A stretch of DNA of 64,000 nucleotides, taken from assembly GCA_035236585.1 (NCBI GenBank), contig CP141132.1:22543945-22607944 (forward strand), read 5' to 3'. Below are positions 33,640 to 45,220 of this stretch, piece after piece; positions within the stretch are counted from its first letter, which is position 1; each line of letters opens with the position of its first letter. The position numbers were made by a program, and so were the translations under genes. Under the pieces are notes generated by a model that made no database searches, had not been told where the DNA came from, and saw only the letters and a program-made list of their open reading frames with translations. Source of the DNA: Warburgia ugandensis (lineage: Eukaryota > Streptophyta > Magnoliopsida > Canellales > Canellaceae).

Positions 33640-34468
33640 AATTTTAAGGCATAAGAATTTTAATGTAGTAGTTTAAGAATTTTCAAATTCCTGCACAAGC
33701 ATAGCTAAGCATCCTCAATTTTCAAACACAAGTAAAATTCATGTAATTCAAAATTTCCAGCACAAGATGTAGCTTAAGTGTTCTCATTTTTTAGTAGAAG
33801 TTAGCTTAAATGTTCACATTTCTAGCACATGTGTGATGTAGGTATTCTTGAATTCCAGCACAAGAAGGGTTGTAGTATACCTGAATTCCAGATTCATATG
33901 TAATTTTCTACATTCTCAAATTTCAGCTCGAGTGTTGTCCTAGCAGTGCTAATCCCAGAACTACGGTAGTTCTAAAATTGGCCATTTCTAATGCAATTCT
34001 AGATTGATCACTCATTTCTCCAGCATCAAGTATTCCATTGTCCACAACATATTTTTAAATTCATTTAAGCTTTTTAAATAAGATTTAAGAAGATAGATGT
34101 GGCCCCATTTTCTTACATAACTTGAGTAGGAAAAATGGTGCTTGCTGTCTTCCCTTACAACCACTAATCCAGCTGCTATACCTAAAGTGAAATTGATGTA
34201 CATTCAAAGTTTTATTAGGGACTCAAACACATTCATCATGGTGATTCGTGGAAACCTAGAAGGTAGTAGAAACATGTTAATGTGTAGAAAACAGTACCGT
34301 TTTCTCCCTGCTAAAGCACCTTCTTAATATTGAGTTTAGACCTTGACTTGTGGAATATTTTAGCTTAAAATCAAATCATGATATGCTACCTTAAAAACCC
34401 AGGTTGTAGTTTTATAAGTTGGGATCTTAAGTTTTGGTTTTAAGTTTGAGATCTTATTGTCACTCCTT
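33640..34468. other. Unassigned non-coding stretch with degenerate minisatellite
   Basis: From about 33685 to 33930 the words 'ccagcacaag', 'ctagcacatg' and 'cctgcacaag' recur at steps of about 50-60 bases next to 'aaattcc/tt' words. The rest shows nothing recognisable. An ORF at 34142-34327 has no motif or homologue that I recognise. Confidence 0.5.
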
Positions 34469-35663
34469 ATAGCTGTGTAAGAAAGAAGGGTACTACTATC
34501 CCTGTTTCCTCTTCTACCATCAAACTTCGAATGAAAAAGCATCAAAACTTCCATTTTATAGCATTAACAAAAAAATTATCCATCAAATAAAGAAACCTAG
34601 AAAGGATTTCCATAAGGATGAGGATCAAAGGGGTGTTCATGCGTGTGAACCACCCCTAGTTTCCTCACTGCATGTTGACTTAAAATAGAGCACAAGAATA
34701 TGGACTAAAACTCAATGATTCCATGAGTTTTGGTCACTATAGGACATAATTGAAAAAATTGAGTATAATAAGAGTGTGTTATTGAGAAATTAGGAAGTGA
34801 ACTAAATCAGAAAAAATATGGAAATCTACTAGCCATGTGGTATCACCTAATAGGTTAGCTGACTTCCATTTTAATGCAACCGATCCTTCAATGAAACTTA
34901 GGAGCTAGAAAACATTTCCAGCCCCTACGAACTAAATCAAAAGACAACAAGGCTGGCAGTGTAGGGCGGAGAAGAAGGGGAAATTGCTAGGGAAGGAAGA
35001 GGAGGGCTAAGTGGGGAGCTCATAGAACCCAAAAGAGAGGGAGAGAAGGAGCTTGGGAAGGGGCTATGCATGAATTTCAGCTTGAGTTGGAGTTCCATGT
35101 AGGAAAGAGGAACTCTTGCAACCCAAAAAAATTTCAATTTGTCCAAAGCTCTGAATGAGATAAGGGACAGATATAAGAAGAATTACTAATTCATGCATGG
35201 TATAGCCAAAAGAAAATAAGATTGATTTTCTGTAAAAATATGAAAAAACCGATTGGTCGCCATGGATGAAGCATGCTTAGAACTCCTAATAGCTATTCAA
35301 TTCTAATTGTTGCTTAAAATTTATTGATCTTGTAAATCTAATGGATGCTACATATCAGTAATTATATACTCAATTTCATGACTTGGAAAGCATCATTTTC
35401 ATGATGGAATCATTCAGTTTCAATCCATATTCTTATGCTCTATTTTGAGTTAACTTGCAATGAGGAAAACAAGGAATGATTCACAATCATGAACACCCCT
35501 GTGTTCCTCATCCTTATGGAAAATATTTTTAAGGTTTCATTAGTTGATAGTTAAATTTTGTGTCAATGCTATAAAATGAAAGGTTTAATACATGTTCATT
35601 CGAAGTTTAATGATAGGATAGGGAAAAGGGACAAGTCTCACCAGGTTTCTTGCACATAGCTAT
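34469..35663. repeat. Long inverted repeat (about 300-bp arms, about 590-bp spacer)
   Basis: The left arm 34469-34772 and right arm 35359-35663 are reverse complements at roughly three of four positions or better. Shared blocks include 'catcaaacttcgaatgaa', 'cattttatagcatt', 'tccataaggatgagga', 'ggggtgttcatg' and 'aaaatagagca'. The right arm ends exactly where LTR E4 starts (35664), so E4 may have cut it. The spacer has a purine-rich stretch (34960-35060) and no believable gene. It could be a foldback element or two inverted copies of an unknown repeat. Confidence 0.8.
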
Positions 35664-38426
35664 TGATAAGTATTCAATTTGGTATAAAAAGTATCCAATT
35701 GGTACCCCATGTGTTATAAAATAGTGTTATTTCTATGTCTTTTTGAAATTTCATAACACATGCATTTCTAAGATAATAATTCAAAATTTTGATATTTTGC
35801 AGGTTCAAAAGCTAGCATAAGTATGTGAATTCACATAATTTTATAGGATTTAACTAAAGCTTTTCATCTTTTGTAGGTGTTGCAAGGGCGATCCAAAAGC
35901 CGAGATTGATTAAGATGAGAATTGAAGATCAAGATCAAAAGATCAAGCCAAGGCTTAAATGTCATCAATCCAAAGATTAATCAAGGTTCAAGATTATCTT
36001 TAAACTATGCAAAGAAGCAATTGGAATAGGTAAAGGTGGTTAAAATGGGCATGCGCACAAGCCATGTATCACCATCACTTTGCATGAGAATTGGAGCCAT
36101 TCATGAGTTTTCCTAGTCTAACTAGGAAACCTAAGTAAGCCAAGCTATCAAAGTTTTTAAGCCAAGGGAGTTAACCATCCAACTGCCAAGAAATGAGCCA
36201 TCAAAGTGAGCCATCAAGGAACATTGAGCCCTGCCACATATAGTGATATTATTGGAAGACTAATTAAAGCAATTATTAAATATCAAAAGTATGATTTTGA
36301 AGGAATAATTAAAAGGTTTTGGGTGACATTTATTAAAGGCAAGATTATCATGCATAGGTGGACCAATCAAGAGAGAATTCCCACTTTCAACTTTCCATTA
36401 TCCATCTTCTCCTCCACCCAATTAGGGTTTCCATGTCTTTGGCTTATGGATGGGGGCACCTTCCTTAAAAATTAATGCCTCCCCCTTGCTTAGTTAGCAA
36501 TTTAAGTGGTTTCCTAATTATGAAACCTATAGTTCTACATCAAGTTAAAGCAAATAAAAAAGCCTAGATCTTTTCTAATTTTTCCTATCGTTTTTCTTTC
36601 TATTTCTCTCTCTTTCCATCAACCAAAATACCATGTATTAAGAAGGGAAGGAGTTGCATGCTACCTTCCTAAGAAGAGGACGCCTCTTCAATTTCTAAGT
36701 ACATGGCAGCCGCCCATGATGTCATCTTGTGACCGCAATTGCTTCCCTAAATCTACACCTAGCTTTCCTTCATTGAAATCCCAAATGTAGATAAACTTTT
36801 CCTTATCAAAGTGGAAACCCAAAACTCTATATATTCCCATGGATTCCACATTTTTACCAACTAGAGGTTTTGTGAGAAAACCTTGAAATTAGCACTCTTA
36901 CTTGGGATCTTTTGGATCTTTGGACTTTGAATTTCTTCTGGGCTATTCTTCCTTAGATTCTTAATTATATTCCCTTGATTTTACATTCAATTCTAGGTTA
37001 GTACTTTCCTTTCAATTCCTTATTTTCATTGCTTAGTTGTTCTTGATTTGTTCTATTGTTGTAGACCACAAAGGTTTCTTATTTTCCCTTGAATCATTGC
37101 TTCCATCTTCTAAGTTTCTCTTTCTCATTCATCAAACATCCAAGTTAGTTCTTCTTAAGTAGTGAAAACCAAGAGGGGAATTTGCTTGAATCCTTGAATT
37201 CCATCATTAAATTTCACATTTTCTTGCTTGAATTTGGAATTAATTCTAAGAGTTTTTGCCTCAATTAGTTTCATTAGTCCAGCCATCCTTTGTCTTGAAT
37301 TCTCTTTTATTTTCACTTACATGTCATCTTAACTAAGTTTGAGAGCATTATAATGTGTTGGATGTTTGATTTGAGTCAAGTTTCCTAGTGTGTGAAAATT
37401 GTGTACATTTCACATTTTAATCTATGTAATATTTGCACCCTTTGAGATGTAATTTGTTTCTTAATCAATGAAGTCTGTTGAGGATTATTGTTCATTTTTA
37501 TTCCAATAACTAAGTACTTTAGATATTGAGTGTTATCTTGCATAAAAATTTCTAGTTAAGTTACTTTCCACTTGGTTTGGTTTGAGTTTCTACTTAAAAT
37601 GTCAAAGTTTTCTATTCAATCTTCATGTTCAATTTCAAGCAATCAATACATCTTATATTCTTGATTCCTTAGGAACCCATTTAGCTTTTTAGGTTGTTTA
37701 TTAATATATTGGATTAGATTGCATGTTAGTTAGTCATTGATTTAGTAGTTCTAGCAATCTTGTAACCAATGAACCATGTGCACCAACCCATGGATCATGT
37801 GCATGGAACTTAGGTGAATCCTCTTTATATTATTTCTTTGTTTAGTTGTTTAATATTAATTTAATAATAGTTAATTCATTGTTTACATATTATTTTAATT
37901 TTAGGAAGTTTCCTAATTGAGTTTTGAAAAGTTCCATCTTTAGAAGGCCTTTAGGATTCAAAAGTGTTAATTTTAGTGAGTTTCCTTAATTATAGTTTCC
38001 ATTTGCATGCATGTTTCTAATTTCTTACTAAATCTAGTTAGATTTCATTGGATACTTTTTTTTTTTCATGTTAGTTTGGATTTAGAAACTTTTCTAAATT
38101 ATTTTTTAGAAAGTTCTACTTTTAGAAAGTTTCTAATTCTAGTTTAAGAAAGTGTTAATTTAATAAAGTCTCATTTTTAGCAAGTTTCTTTTGCTTAAGT
38201 TTCCTAGTTTCATTCATTCTAGTTTCATGCATATTTCCTTTATTTTATCATTTAATTTTCTAGTTTGAATTCAAATCCAATCAATTTTTCACTTTGGTTG
38301 ATGTTAAGCACTTTAGAAGAGATCCATCCAATATACAAATTTGTGAGATTTCTCTTGGGATGAACCTCTCTCGTGTTCAATTATTACTTTGATTTGTGAA
38401 CTTGCAAGTAATTTTAAAGCTGTACT
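35664..38426 (+). mobile_element. 5' LTR of Athila-like element E4
   Basis: It starts TGATAAGTATTC and ends near 38426 ('aaagctgtact'), seven bases before a tRNA-Asp-like primer site. Length is about 2763 bp. It contains the pyrimidine tract, TATA (36828-36835), the 'gggggcacc...tgcctccccc' fold at 36452-36486 and an intact 33-bp stem-loop at 37774-37806. It is the most complete LTR of its family in the window. Confidence 0.88.
36828..36835 (+). promoter_or_regulatory. TATA box of LTR E4
   Basis: TATATATT with 'aaaactc' before and 'cccatgga' after. It matches the E0 box context 'aaaactc TATAAATA cccca'. Confidence 0.55.
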
Positions 38427-38433
38427 AAGTTTT

Positions 38434-38451
38434 CAGCACCATTGTTAGGGA
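38434..38451 (+). other. Primer-binding site, tRNA-Asp type (E4)
   Basis: CAGCACCATTGTTAGGGA is a decayed copy of the Asp-type primer site at the expected distance from the LTR end. Confidence 0.65.
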
Positions 38452-39690
38452 ATCACAATGGATTTAGGGTCGAATCTTTATTTAGGTTGTTTATCTTTAG
38501 TCATATTTTTAGTTGCATTAGATTAGGGTTTTTGTACCATAGTAGTGTATCTTACTAATTCCTCAAAAAATAGACCCATCTTTCTTTGTTTTTGTGCAAT
38601 TGGAAATTAGCAAGAGGTGGTTCATCAACTAGATAGGATTTTCTTGCTTTCTTAGATTAGGTTTTTGAGTGAATTTGTAGTGAGGCCCCATTGTAATTTG
38701 TAATTTCTTTATTCAATTATAAATGGGTTTTATTAATGCAGGCAAGTGTGGGATACAGTGGCCCACACGTGATCTTCCTTAGAAACCTCACCGTAAGCCT
38801 TCTTCACTCTCTTTTACTTTCTTAGTATAGTTGCATTTAGTATAATTTTCATACCGGTTAGTAGTGTAATTCATATAGTTAGGATCATTCATTATACTTG
38901 TTGCATTTGATTTAGGGTCCTTACATTAGATTGCACCTATTTAACAAAGTTTACTTTATTGGATAGCATATAGGTAAGCCTTAGTTTTCCTTTACTTGTA
39001 ATTGCATTGCATGTTTACTGATTTATTGTGGATGTAACACATTAATAGTAAGGGCTCCATAGGAACCCTCATAAGATAAGGACTGGATTTCATTACTAGA
39101 TTCTTGACCCACGTAGGCAATCAAATTGATCCTTGCATTTTTATAATCCCAGCCATTAATCTTAATCTAAAATCAATTAGCAAGTGACTTAAGGTTTTGA
39201 GCTCATAAGACCCTTTTTGAAAGAGGACATCTATTTCCACTCTATGGTTCTTGAACTTTATGGTTATAGTGGGTATCCAAAATCTAATTGATTTTGGCAC
39301 ACCTTCCATTGAAAATTGTGGAGGTCTAAACACCTCCTACCATGAGAATTGTATTAACCACCTTAGGCAAGACCCAAACAATGGTCAAGTTTGGATTAAG
39401 GGAGGAGCTATCTAACTTTTGGTTAAACACTGCAACCTCACAGATTAACAAAGATCACCAAATCAAGCTTGCTAGCATGGCAGATTGTTTGTTTGCATCT
39501 CATTTAGAGTTAGAAATCACATTTAGAGTTAGGCTGCATCATTCAGATAGTTTTTTTTTATTTTAATGCATGCAAGGTCATCGATCTCAAAACACTAAGT
39601 TAGTACCATTAGACCTTGAGATTTAACATACCCACAGCAGAAGTTGAGCACAAGGCTATTAGAGGTTTCTATGCATCACCCTAGTTAAAT
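38452..39690 (+). other. Untranslated leader of element E4
   Basis: This is about 1.2 kb between primer site and gag, homologous to the two halves of the E2 leader (29697-30139 and 32891-33610) and, more distantly, to the E5 leader. It contains 'ggcaagtgtggg...tggcccacac', a short inverted repeat (GTGTGGG/CCCACAC) at 38742-38767 that is also present in E2 at 30012-30036. No conserved ORF. Confidence 0.7.
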
Positions 39691-39699
39691 ACACCATCA

Positions 39700-41240
39700 T
39701 GCATCACATTACCACCCGCCAATGCAAACCACTTCAAACTTAAACCTAGAATTATTCAGTTACTCCCCACATTCTATGATCATGAGAGAGAGGATCCGTA
39801 CCTACATATCAGGGAATTTCTTGATATTTGTGCTATGTTCAAATTCTAGAATATTTTAGATTATTCTATTAGAGTTAGGTTATTTCCCTTCTCATTAAAA
39901 GATAAGGCCAAAACTTGGCCTAATTCTTTAGAGGTCAGCTCTATTGCCACATGGGACCAAGTATCTAAAAATTTCTTGAGCAAGTTCTTTCCTATCCATA
40001 AGACTAATGCCTTCATAAGGAGATAAGTAATTTCTAGCAAAGAGATGATGAGTAATACTATGAATGTTGAGAAAGGTGGAATGAATTCTTGCAAAAGTGT
40101 CCCTATCGTGGATTTGAAAAATGGCAACAAGTTCAATACTTCTATGAGGCACTAACACCTTAGCATGGATGGTATGTGCAGGTAGCAGAGGGCCCTCATG
40201 TTGAAAAGTGGGACAAAGGCTTGGCAATTTTTTTATACTTTAGCTAAGAAAGGGGCCTTTATGAAATAGGAGTGACATCAGATATGTCCTATAAGCTTGA
40301 CTCTATAATTAAGAGAATGGATAAGGTTGATTCCATGGTTGAATGAGGGAACAAGCTCAAAAATATTTTCCAAGCCTTTATGGTGGCCAATGCATCCACT
40401 ATTAGAGTATACACAAAATATCTTTTAGAATAGGTGAATACGATGAATGCATATCACAATTCTAGAAACAATCGTTACTTTGAGACCTATAATCATGGAT
40501 GGTCTAGGCATCCTAACTTGTCATGGTCAAAGAATAATTATCAGGGAGATTCATCTATGAACCCTCTACACAAAACTTTCTTAGGGTTATAGTTCTCTTG
40601 CAGCCACATGGTTTTCAGTTCCCTCAACAACAATAGAAACCATTAGTTGAGGACAATATAGAGTTGCTCCTTAAGAAACAAGAAGAAACTAATACAGTAA
40701 TACACAATATTCATAATGAGAGTAGATAGAGATACATTGTAAATGCCCAAGCTATTTCCAAATTAAACATGCAAATGAGCCAACTATCAACTACTTTAAA
40801 TGAGAGAGGAAAGGGACAATTTCCTAGTAAGCCAATTCCAAAACCTAAGGAGCAATTTGAAAAAGGGTTATCTTCATATTCACATAGACCCCATGAGAGC
40901 AATGTCCATAACTACCCTTGCGGGTGGCTGTTAGGTTGATAACAAAGTAGGGAAGAGTAATATAGAGAAGAATGAACCAGCTTAAACAATGGAGAAAGAG
41001 AAAAGACAAAAATCTCCTACTTCATCTGAGCTTATAGTGGAGGCACTTTATGTACCTAAAGTAGCATTCCCTTTGATACTAGATAAGGTAAAGAAAGGAA
41101 TGAATTTCAATGAGAAAAGGGAAGGGTTTAAACATGTTTAAATCAATATTCCATTACTCAATGCTATTAAATACATTCTTGCTTATGGTAAATTTCTTAA
41201 AGAGCTCTGCACACAAAAGAAAAAGCTTAATTTGAAAAAA
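39700..41240 (+). pseudogene. gag relic of E4 (Athila-like capsid)
   Basis: Plus-strand frames contain the Retrotrans_gag signature in order: LKPRIIQLLPTFYDHERE, REFLDICAMFKF, IRVRLFPFSLKDKAKTW, ATWDQVSKNFLSKFFP (about 39735-39990). These form the capsid that packages the RNA. Later pieces (40500-40560, HPNLSW-KNNYQG) match the C-terminal part seen in E5. Multiple stops and frameshifts occur; the longest open runs are under 100 codons. The CCHC knuckle expected near 40500 was not found in this copy. Confidence 0.8.
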
Positions 41241-41249
41241 AAAACCCTT

Positions 41250-41700
41250 CCTCACCGAGCAGCTAAGATCTTTGATTCAACACCAAACCCCTCCTAAGTT
41301 TAGAGACCCAGGTTATCCTACCATCTCTTGTGTCATTAAAATCCATGTTATTGATAGGGCATTACTAGATTTAGGGGCTAGTGCTAACATTTTCCCATTC
41401 TCTGTCTATGAGCAACTAGGGCTCGATGACCTTAAGCCAACCAATACTAGTTTGCTATTAGTAGAGAGATCAGTAAAGATTTTATGTGGTATGGTTGAGG
41501 ATGTTCTAATACAGGAGGACCAGTTTTAATTTCCTGTAGATTTTATTGTCCTAGATACCCAGCTTGTGTCAGACCCCGATAGTTAGATCTTGGTAATTCT
41601 TGGACGTCCATTATTGACAACATCTAATGCCATCATCAACTATAGAAGTAGTGTGATGAAGTTATCATTTAGCAATATAAATTTCAAGCTCAACTTTTTT
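41250..41700 (+). pseudogene. Aspartic protease relic of E4
   Basis: An 85-codon open stretch (41272-41529) carries DLGASANIFPFSVYEQLGL, the Athila form of the retropepsin active site (D-L/S-G-A-S/T), followed by the flap region and a stop. The frame resumes with LGRPLLTTSNAIINYR-type sequence near 41605-41645, the second conserved block. The family enzyme acts as a dimer to process gag-pol. The catalytic Asp-x-Gly is intact, but the stop and frameshift would truncate pol. Confidence 0.82.
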
Positions 41701-41934
41701 AATGTCCATCATTAGCATTAGACATAGATGATTCATGTGTGTAAATTTAATTGAAGGTCTACTTCAAGATGCTTGTATACTATCATCTTTCCTAGACCCA
41801 CTTCAGGCATGTCTAACACCCCTTAACTATGATTTTAATATAGACAAGTCCATTGAAGAGGTAAATAATCTTTTAGATGTTGCACCCATAATGGATACCT
41901 CTAAATGGCCCTCATGTGGAACCACTTCCTCCAT

Positions 41935-42880
41935 CTGAATCTGCACCTATACCTTCAATAGAAAAACCACTGACTTTGGTCTTAAGCCATTACTTAATAA
42001 TTTAAAATACTCTTACTTAGGGCCAAATGAATCCTTGCATGTAATTATGACTTAGATCTAGATAAAAATAGCATTTGGGTGGACCATAGTAGATATTAAA
42101 GGAATTAGCCTTAATGTTTGCTTGTATAGAATCCATTTAGAGGAAAATACTAAACCATCAATAGAAACACAAAGGAGACTAAATTTTAACATGAAGGAGG
42201 CAGTGAGAGATCAAGTACTTGAGTTCTTAGATGTTGGTGTCATCTATCCCGTATCAAACAACACTTGATATGTCCAGTTTAGGTTGTCCTCAAGAAGTTT
42301 GGAGTCACGGTAATCCAAAATGAGTAGAATGATTAGTCCCCACTAGCATGAACACCAAGTGGAGAGTTTGTATCGATTACCTAAAATTGAACTTCGTCAC
42401 AAGGAAAGACCATTTTTCTCTTCCATTTATTGATCAAATGATAGAAAGGTTAGTCAATGATAGTTATTATTGCTTTCTTGATGGCTACTCTAGCTATAAC
42501 TAAATTCCTATAGCACCTGACGACCAGTAGAAGACTACCTTCACTTGCCCTTTTGGGACCTTTGCCTATTATTCTATGCCTTTTGGACTTTGCAATGCTC
42601 CAAATACTTCTCAAAGGTGTATGTTGATCTTATTTTCTAATATGGTGGAGAGGTTCTTAGAAGTGTTTATGGATGATTTCTGAGTGTTTGTATCTTCTTT
42701 TGATGAATGCTTGCACCATTTAAAACTTATCCTTGCAAGGTGTCAGGAAAAGAATTTAGTTTTAAATTGGGAAAAAAGTCATTTCATGTTTCAAATGGCA
42801 TTGTTTAAGCCACATTATATCAAAGAATGGCATAGAAGTAGACAAATCCAAGGTGGACTTAATCTCTAACCTTCCTCCTC
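41935..42880 (+). pseudogene. Reverse transcriptase relic of E4
   Basis: Seen in order: the linker ending KGISLN-C-YRIHLEE (about 42100), EAVRDQVLEFLDVGVIYPV, WRVCIDYLKLN (42361 on), DHFSLPFIDQMIERL, YYCFLDGYSSYN, TFTCPFGTFAYYSMPFGLCNAP split by a stop, then VFMDDF at 42663-42680 and ILARCQEKNLVLNWEKSHFM. The palm box FMDD keeps both aspartates, unlike the other RT relics here, but TGA follows at 42681. At least five stops or shifts occur across the domain. Typical Athila lineage RT. Confidence 0.87.
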
Positions 42881-43500
42881 TAAGGACAATGAAGAAAATT
42901 TGCTCATTTTTAAGCCATGTTGGTTTCAATAAACAATTCATCAAGGACTTTAGTGAAATTGCTAACTTCAATGAAATTGCTATGCCCTTATGTAATTTAC
43001 TTGAGAAGGAGGTAACTTTTGAATTTGATGAATATTGTATGAAAGGATTTGAGTGCTTAAAGCTAAACTCATTTTTGCACCTATTATTCGACGGCCATAT
43101 TGGAGTACACCATCCAAAATAATGTGTGATGCTTCAAACTATGCGATCAGGGCTATTTTAGGGAAGCATATTGACAAAATTTCCCATGTGACATATTATC
43201 TTAGCAAGACACTCAAATATGTCAACTCAATTATTCCACTACAGAAAAAGAGTTGTCGATAGGTGTTTTTTCCTTGGATAAGTTCAAATCTTATGTGCTA
43301 GAATCTAAGGTCATTGTCTATTTGGACCACACAACATTGAAATACCTTCTTTCTAATAAGGATGCTAAACCTAGGCTAATCTTATGGATATTATTACTAC
43401 AAGAATTTGTTCTTGAAATTTGGGATAAGAAAGGTTTCGAAAATGTTGCAGTAGGCCACTTGTCCAGGCTAGTTGTGGAGTTTGCTAGTGAGAATGTGCC
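42880..43500 (+). pseudogene. RNase H domain relic of E4
   Basis: It follows RT directly. The motifs are CDASNYAIRAILG (43121 on), [26 protein letters not shown] and [16 protein letters not shown], ending with GHLSRL near 43470. This is a close match to the Athila/Tat RNase H. A frameshift lies at about 43260 between the second and third motifs. It would remove the RNA template during minus-strand synthesis in a live element. Confidence 0.85.
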
Positions 43501-44447
43501 TATAATAGAAACTTTTCTTGATGAAAAATTGTTGCACATTTCCCAGTTGACTTGGTATGCACATATTATTAATTATCTTTTCGCTAGTCAAATGCCTAGT
43601 CACTAGTCTAAACAAGACACGAAAAGGTTCATTGCCAAGGTCAAACACTTTACATGGAACAGTCCATACTTGTTCAAGTACTATCTTAATCAAGTCATTG
43701 GAAGATGCATACCTAATAATGAACATCATAAGATCATTTCCTTTCATCATGACCATGCATGTAGGGGCCATTTTAGTTCTCAAAAGATATTTGCATAGAT
43801 TTTGCAATGTGATTTCTATTAGCCTACCATTTTTAGGGATTCACATGCTTACTATTTAGCATGTGCTATGTTTCAATAGTTAGGGAGCATAGGAAAAAGG
43901 AATATGATGCCTTTGAACCCTATTCTTATTATTGAGCTTTTTGATGTTTGGGGGTTGATTCTATGGGACCCTTTCCCAATTCTTTTGGTTAGTTGTATAT
44001 CCTTCTTGGAGTCAATTATGTGTCAAAATGGGTAGAAGCCATACCATGTAAGACCAATGACCACAAGGTGGTGGTCAAGTTCTTAAAACAAAATATACTT
44101 GCAGGTTTTGGTACTCCTAAAGTCATAATTAGTGATAGGAGTAAACATTTTTGCAATAGGGTATTAGAGAACTTAATAAAGAGGTATAGATTTACTTATA
44201 GAATTGCTACCCATTATCATCCTCAGACTAGTGGGCATGTAGATGTGTCTAATAGAGAAATAAATTGTACTTTAGAAAAGACAATCAATCCAAATAGGAA
44301 AGACTGGTCATTAAGACTTAGTGACACTTTATGGGCCTATTGAATGGCATATAATACTCTTCTAAACATGTCACCCTACTACTTAGTCTATGGAAAGGCT
44401 TGTCACCTACCAGTAGAACTTGAGCATAAAGCATTTTGGGCCAAGTC
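43500..44447 (+). pseudogene. Integrase relic of E4, truncated at a junction
   Basis: The zinc-binding part (H...H near 43730-43770, C near 43860) and catalytic core are visible. The longest open run (43993-44343) reads VNYVSKWVEAIPCK, FGTPKVIISDRSKHF with the second catalytic Asp, THYHPQTSGHVDVSNREI with the catalytic Glu, then DTLWAY followed by a stop. Frame continues [26 protein letters not shown] up to about 44445. There the sequence switches to the LTR of E5 in the opposite strand, so the C-terminal domain and 3' LTR of E4 are gone. Confidence 0.87.
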
Positions 44448-45206
44448 ATCATGTTGCCTATAGGAAAGAGAGAGGAAAGAGGGAAGAAAGAGAGGGGAAG
44501 ATAAGGAAAATGGAGATGGTTTCTCTCTTGATCGGTCTACCTATGCATACATATCTTACCATGTACTAATCTTCCTCAAACTCCTTCCAATTATCCATTG
44601 AAATTCACTATTTTAGCATAAGATTATTGCTTCTAGAAGTCCTTCAATCATGTGAGATGGCTCTCATGGTTTGGTAGCTCACTTTGATGTCTTGAGTCCC
44701 TTAGCTTTAAGGCTTGAAGGGCTTGGCTTCCTTAGCTTTCCTTGATAGCTTAGGAAACTTGCATGCATGGCTCTAACTCTCATGCAAAGGTGGTGGAATT
44801 GCATGGCTTTTCGCATGGGCCTATTTAGTCACCTTTGACTCTTCCCATTGTTTTCTTGCTTGCCTTAAGATGATCTTGAACCTTGAGTTTGGAATGTTGA
44901 AATTTAAGTCCTAGATCTCTCTTTTAATCTTGATCCTCAATTCATATCTTGATCAATCTCGGACATTAGATCATTTCTTCAATACCTAAAAAAGAGTAAA
45001 AGACCCTAATTAAATCCTAAAATTTTTTGACAATTCACATACGTACTCTGGATTAGCTTCACAACTTACAAAACATCAAACTTCTAAAGTATTAGGTTAG
45101 AAATGCATGTGTTATGAATTTTGGCAAAAACTTAGGATAATACCCTATATTTTATAAACATTGACTACTAATTTGGTAGTTTTTATATAAAACTGGACAC
45201 TTATCA
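44448..45206 (-). mobile_element. 3' LTR of Athila-like element E5, truncated
   Basis: On the minus strand it starts at 45206 with TGATAAGTGTCC, just after a purine tract, and continues for 759 bp through the 'aagccat' block into the purine-rich tract, where it stops abruptly against E4 integrase. The LTR would normally be over 2.7 kb. The sequence matches 54408-54830 and 55670-56312 in the 5' LTR of the same element. Confidence 0.85.
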
Positions 45207-45220
45207 CACACCCCAACTAG
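45207..45220 (-). other. Polypurine tract-like site of E5
   Basis: The minus strand reads CTAGTTGGGGTGTG immediately before the LTR start TGATAAG. This is the expected place for the plus-strand primer; it is short and interrupted by T. Confidence 0.6.

Noticed and set aside
34142-34327. 61-codon ORF
   Set aside because: No motif, no start context and no related copy in the window; it cannot be supported as a gene.
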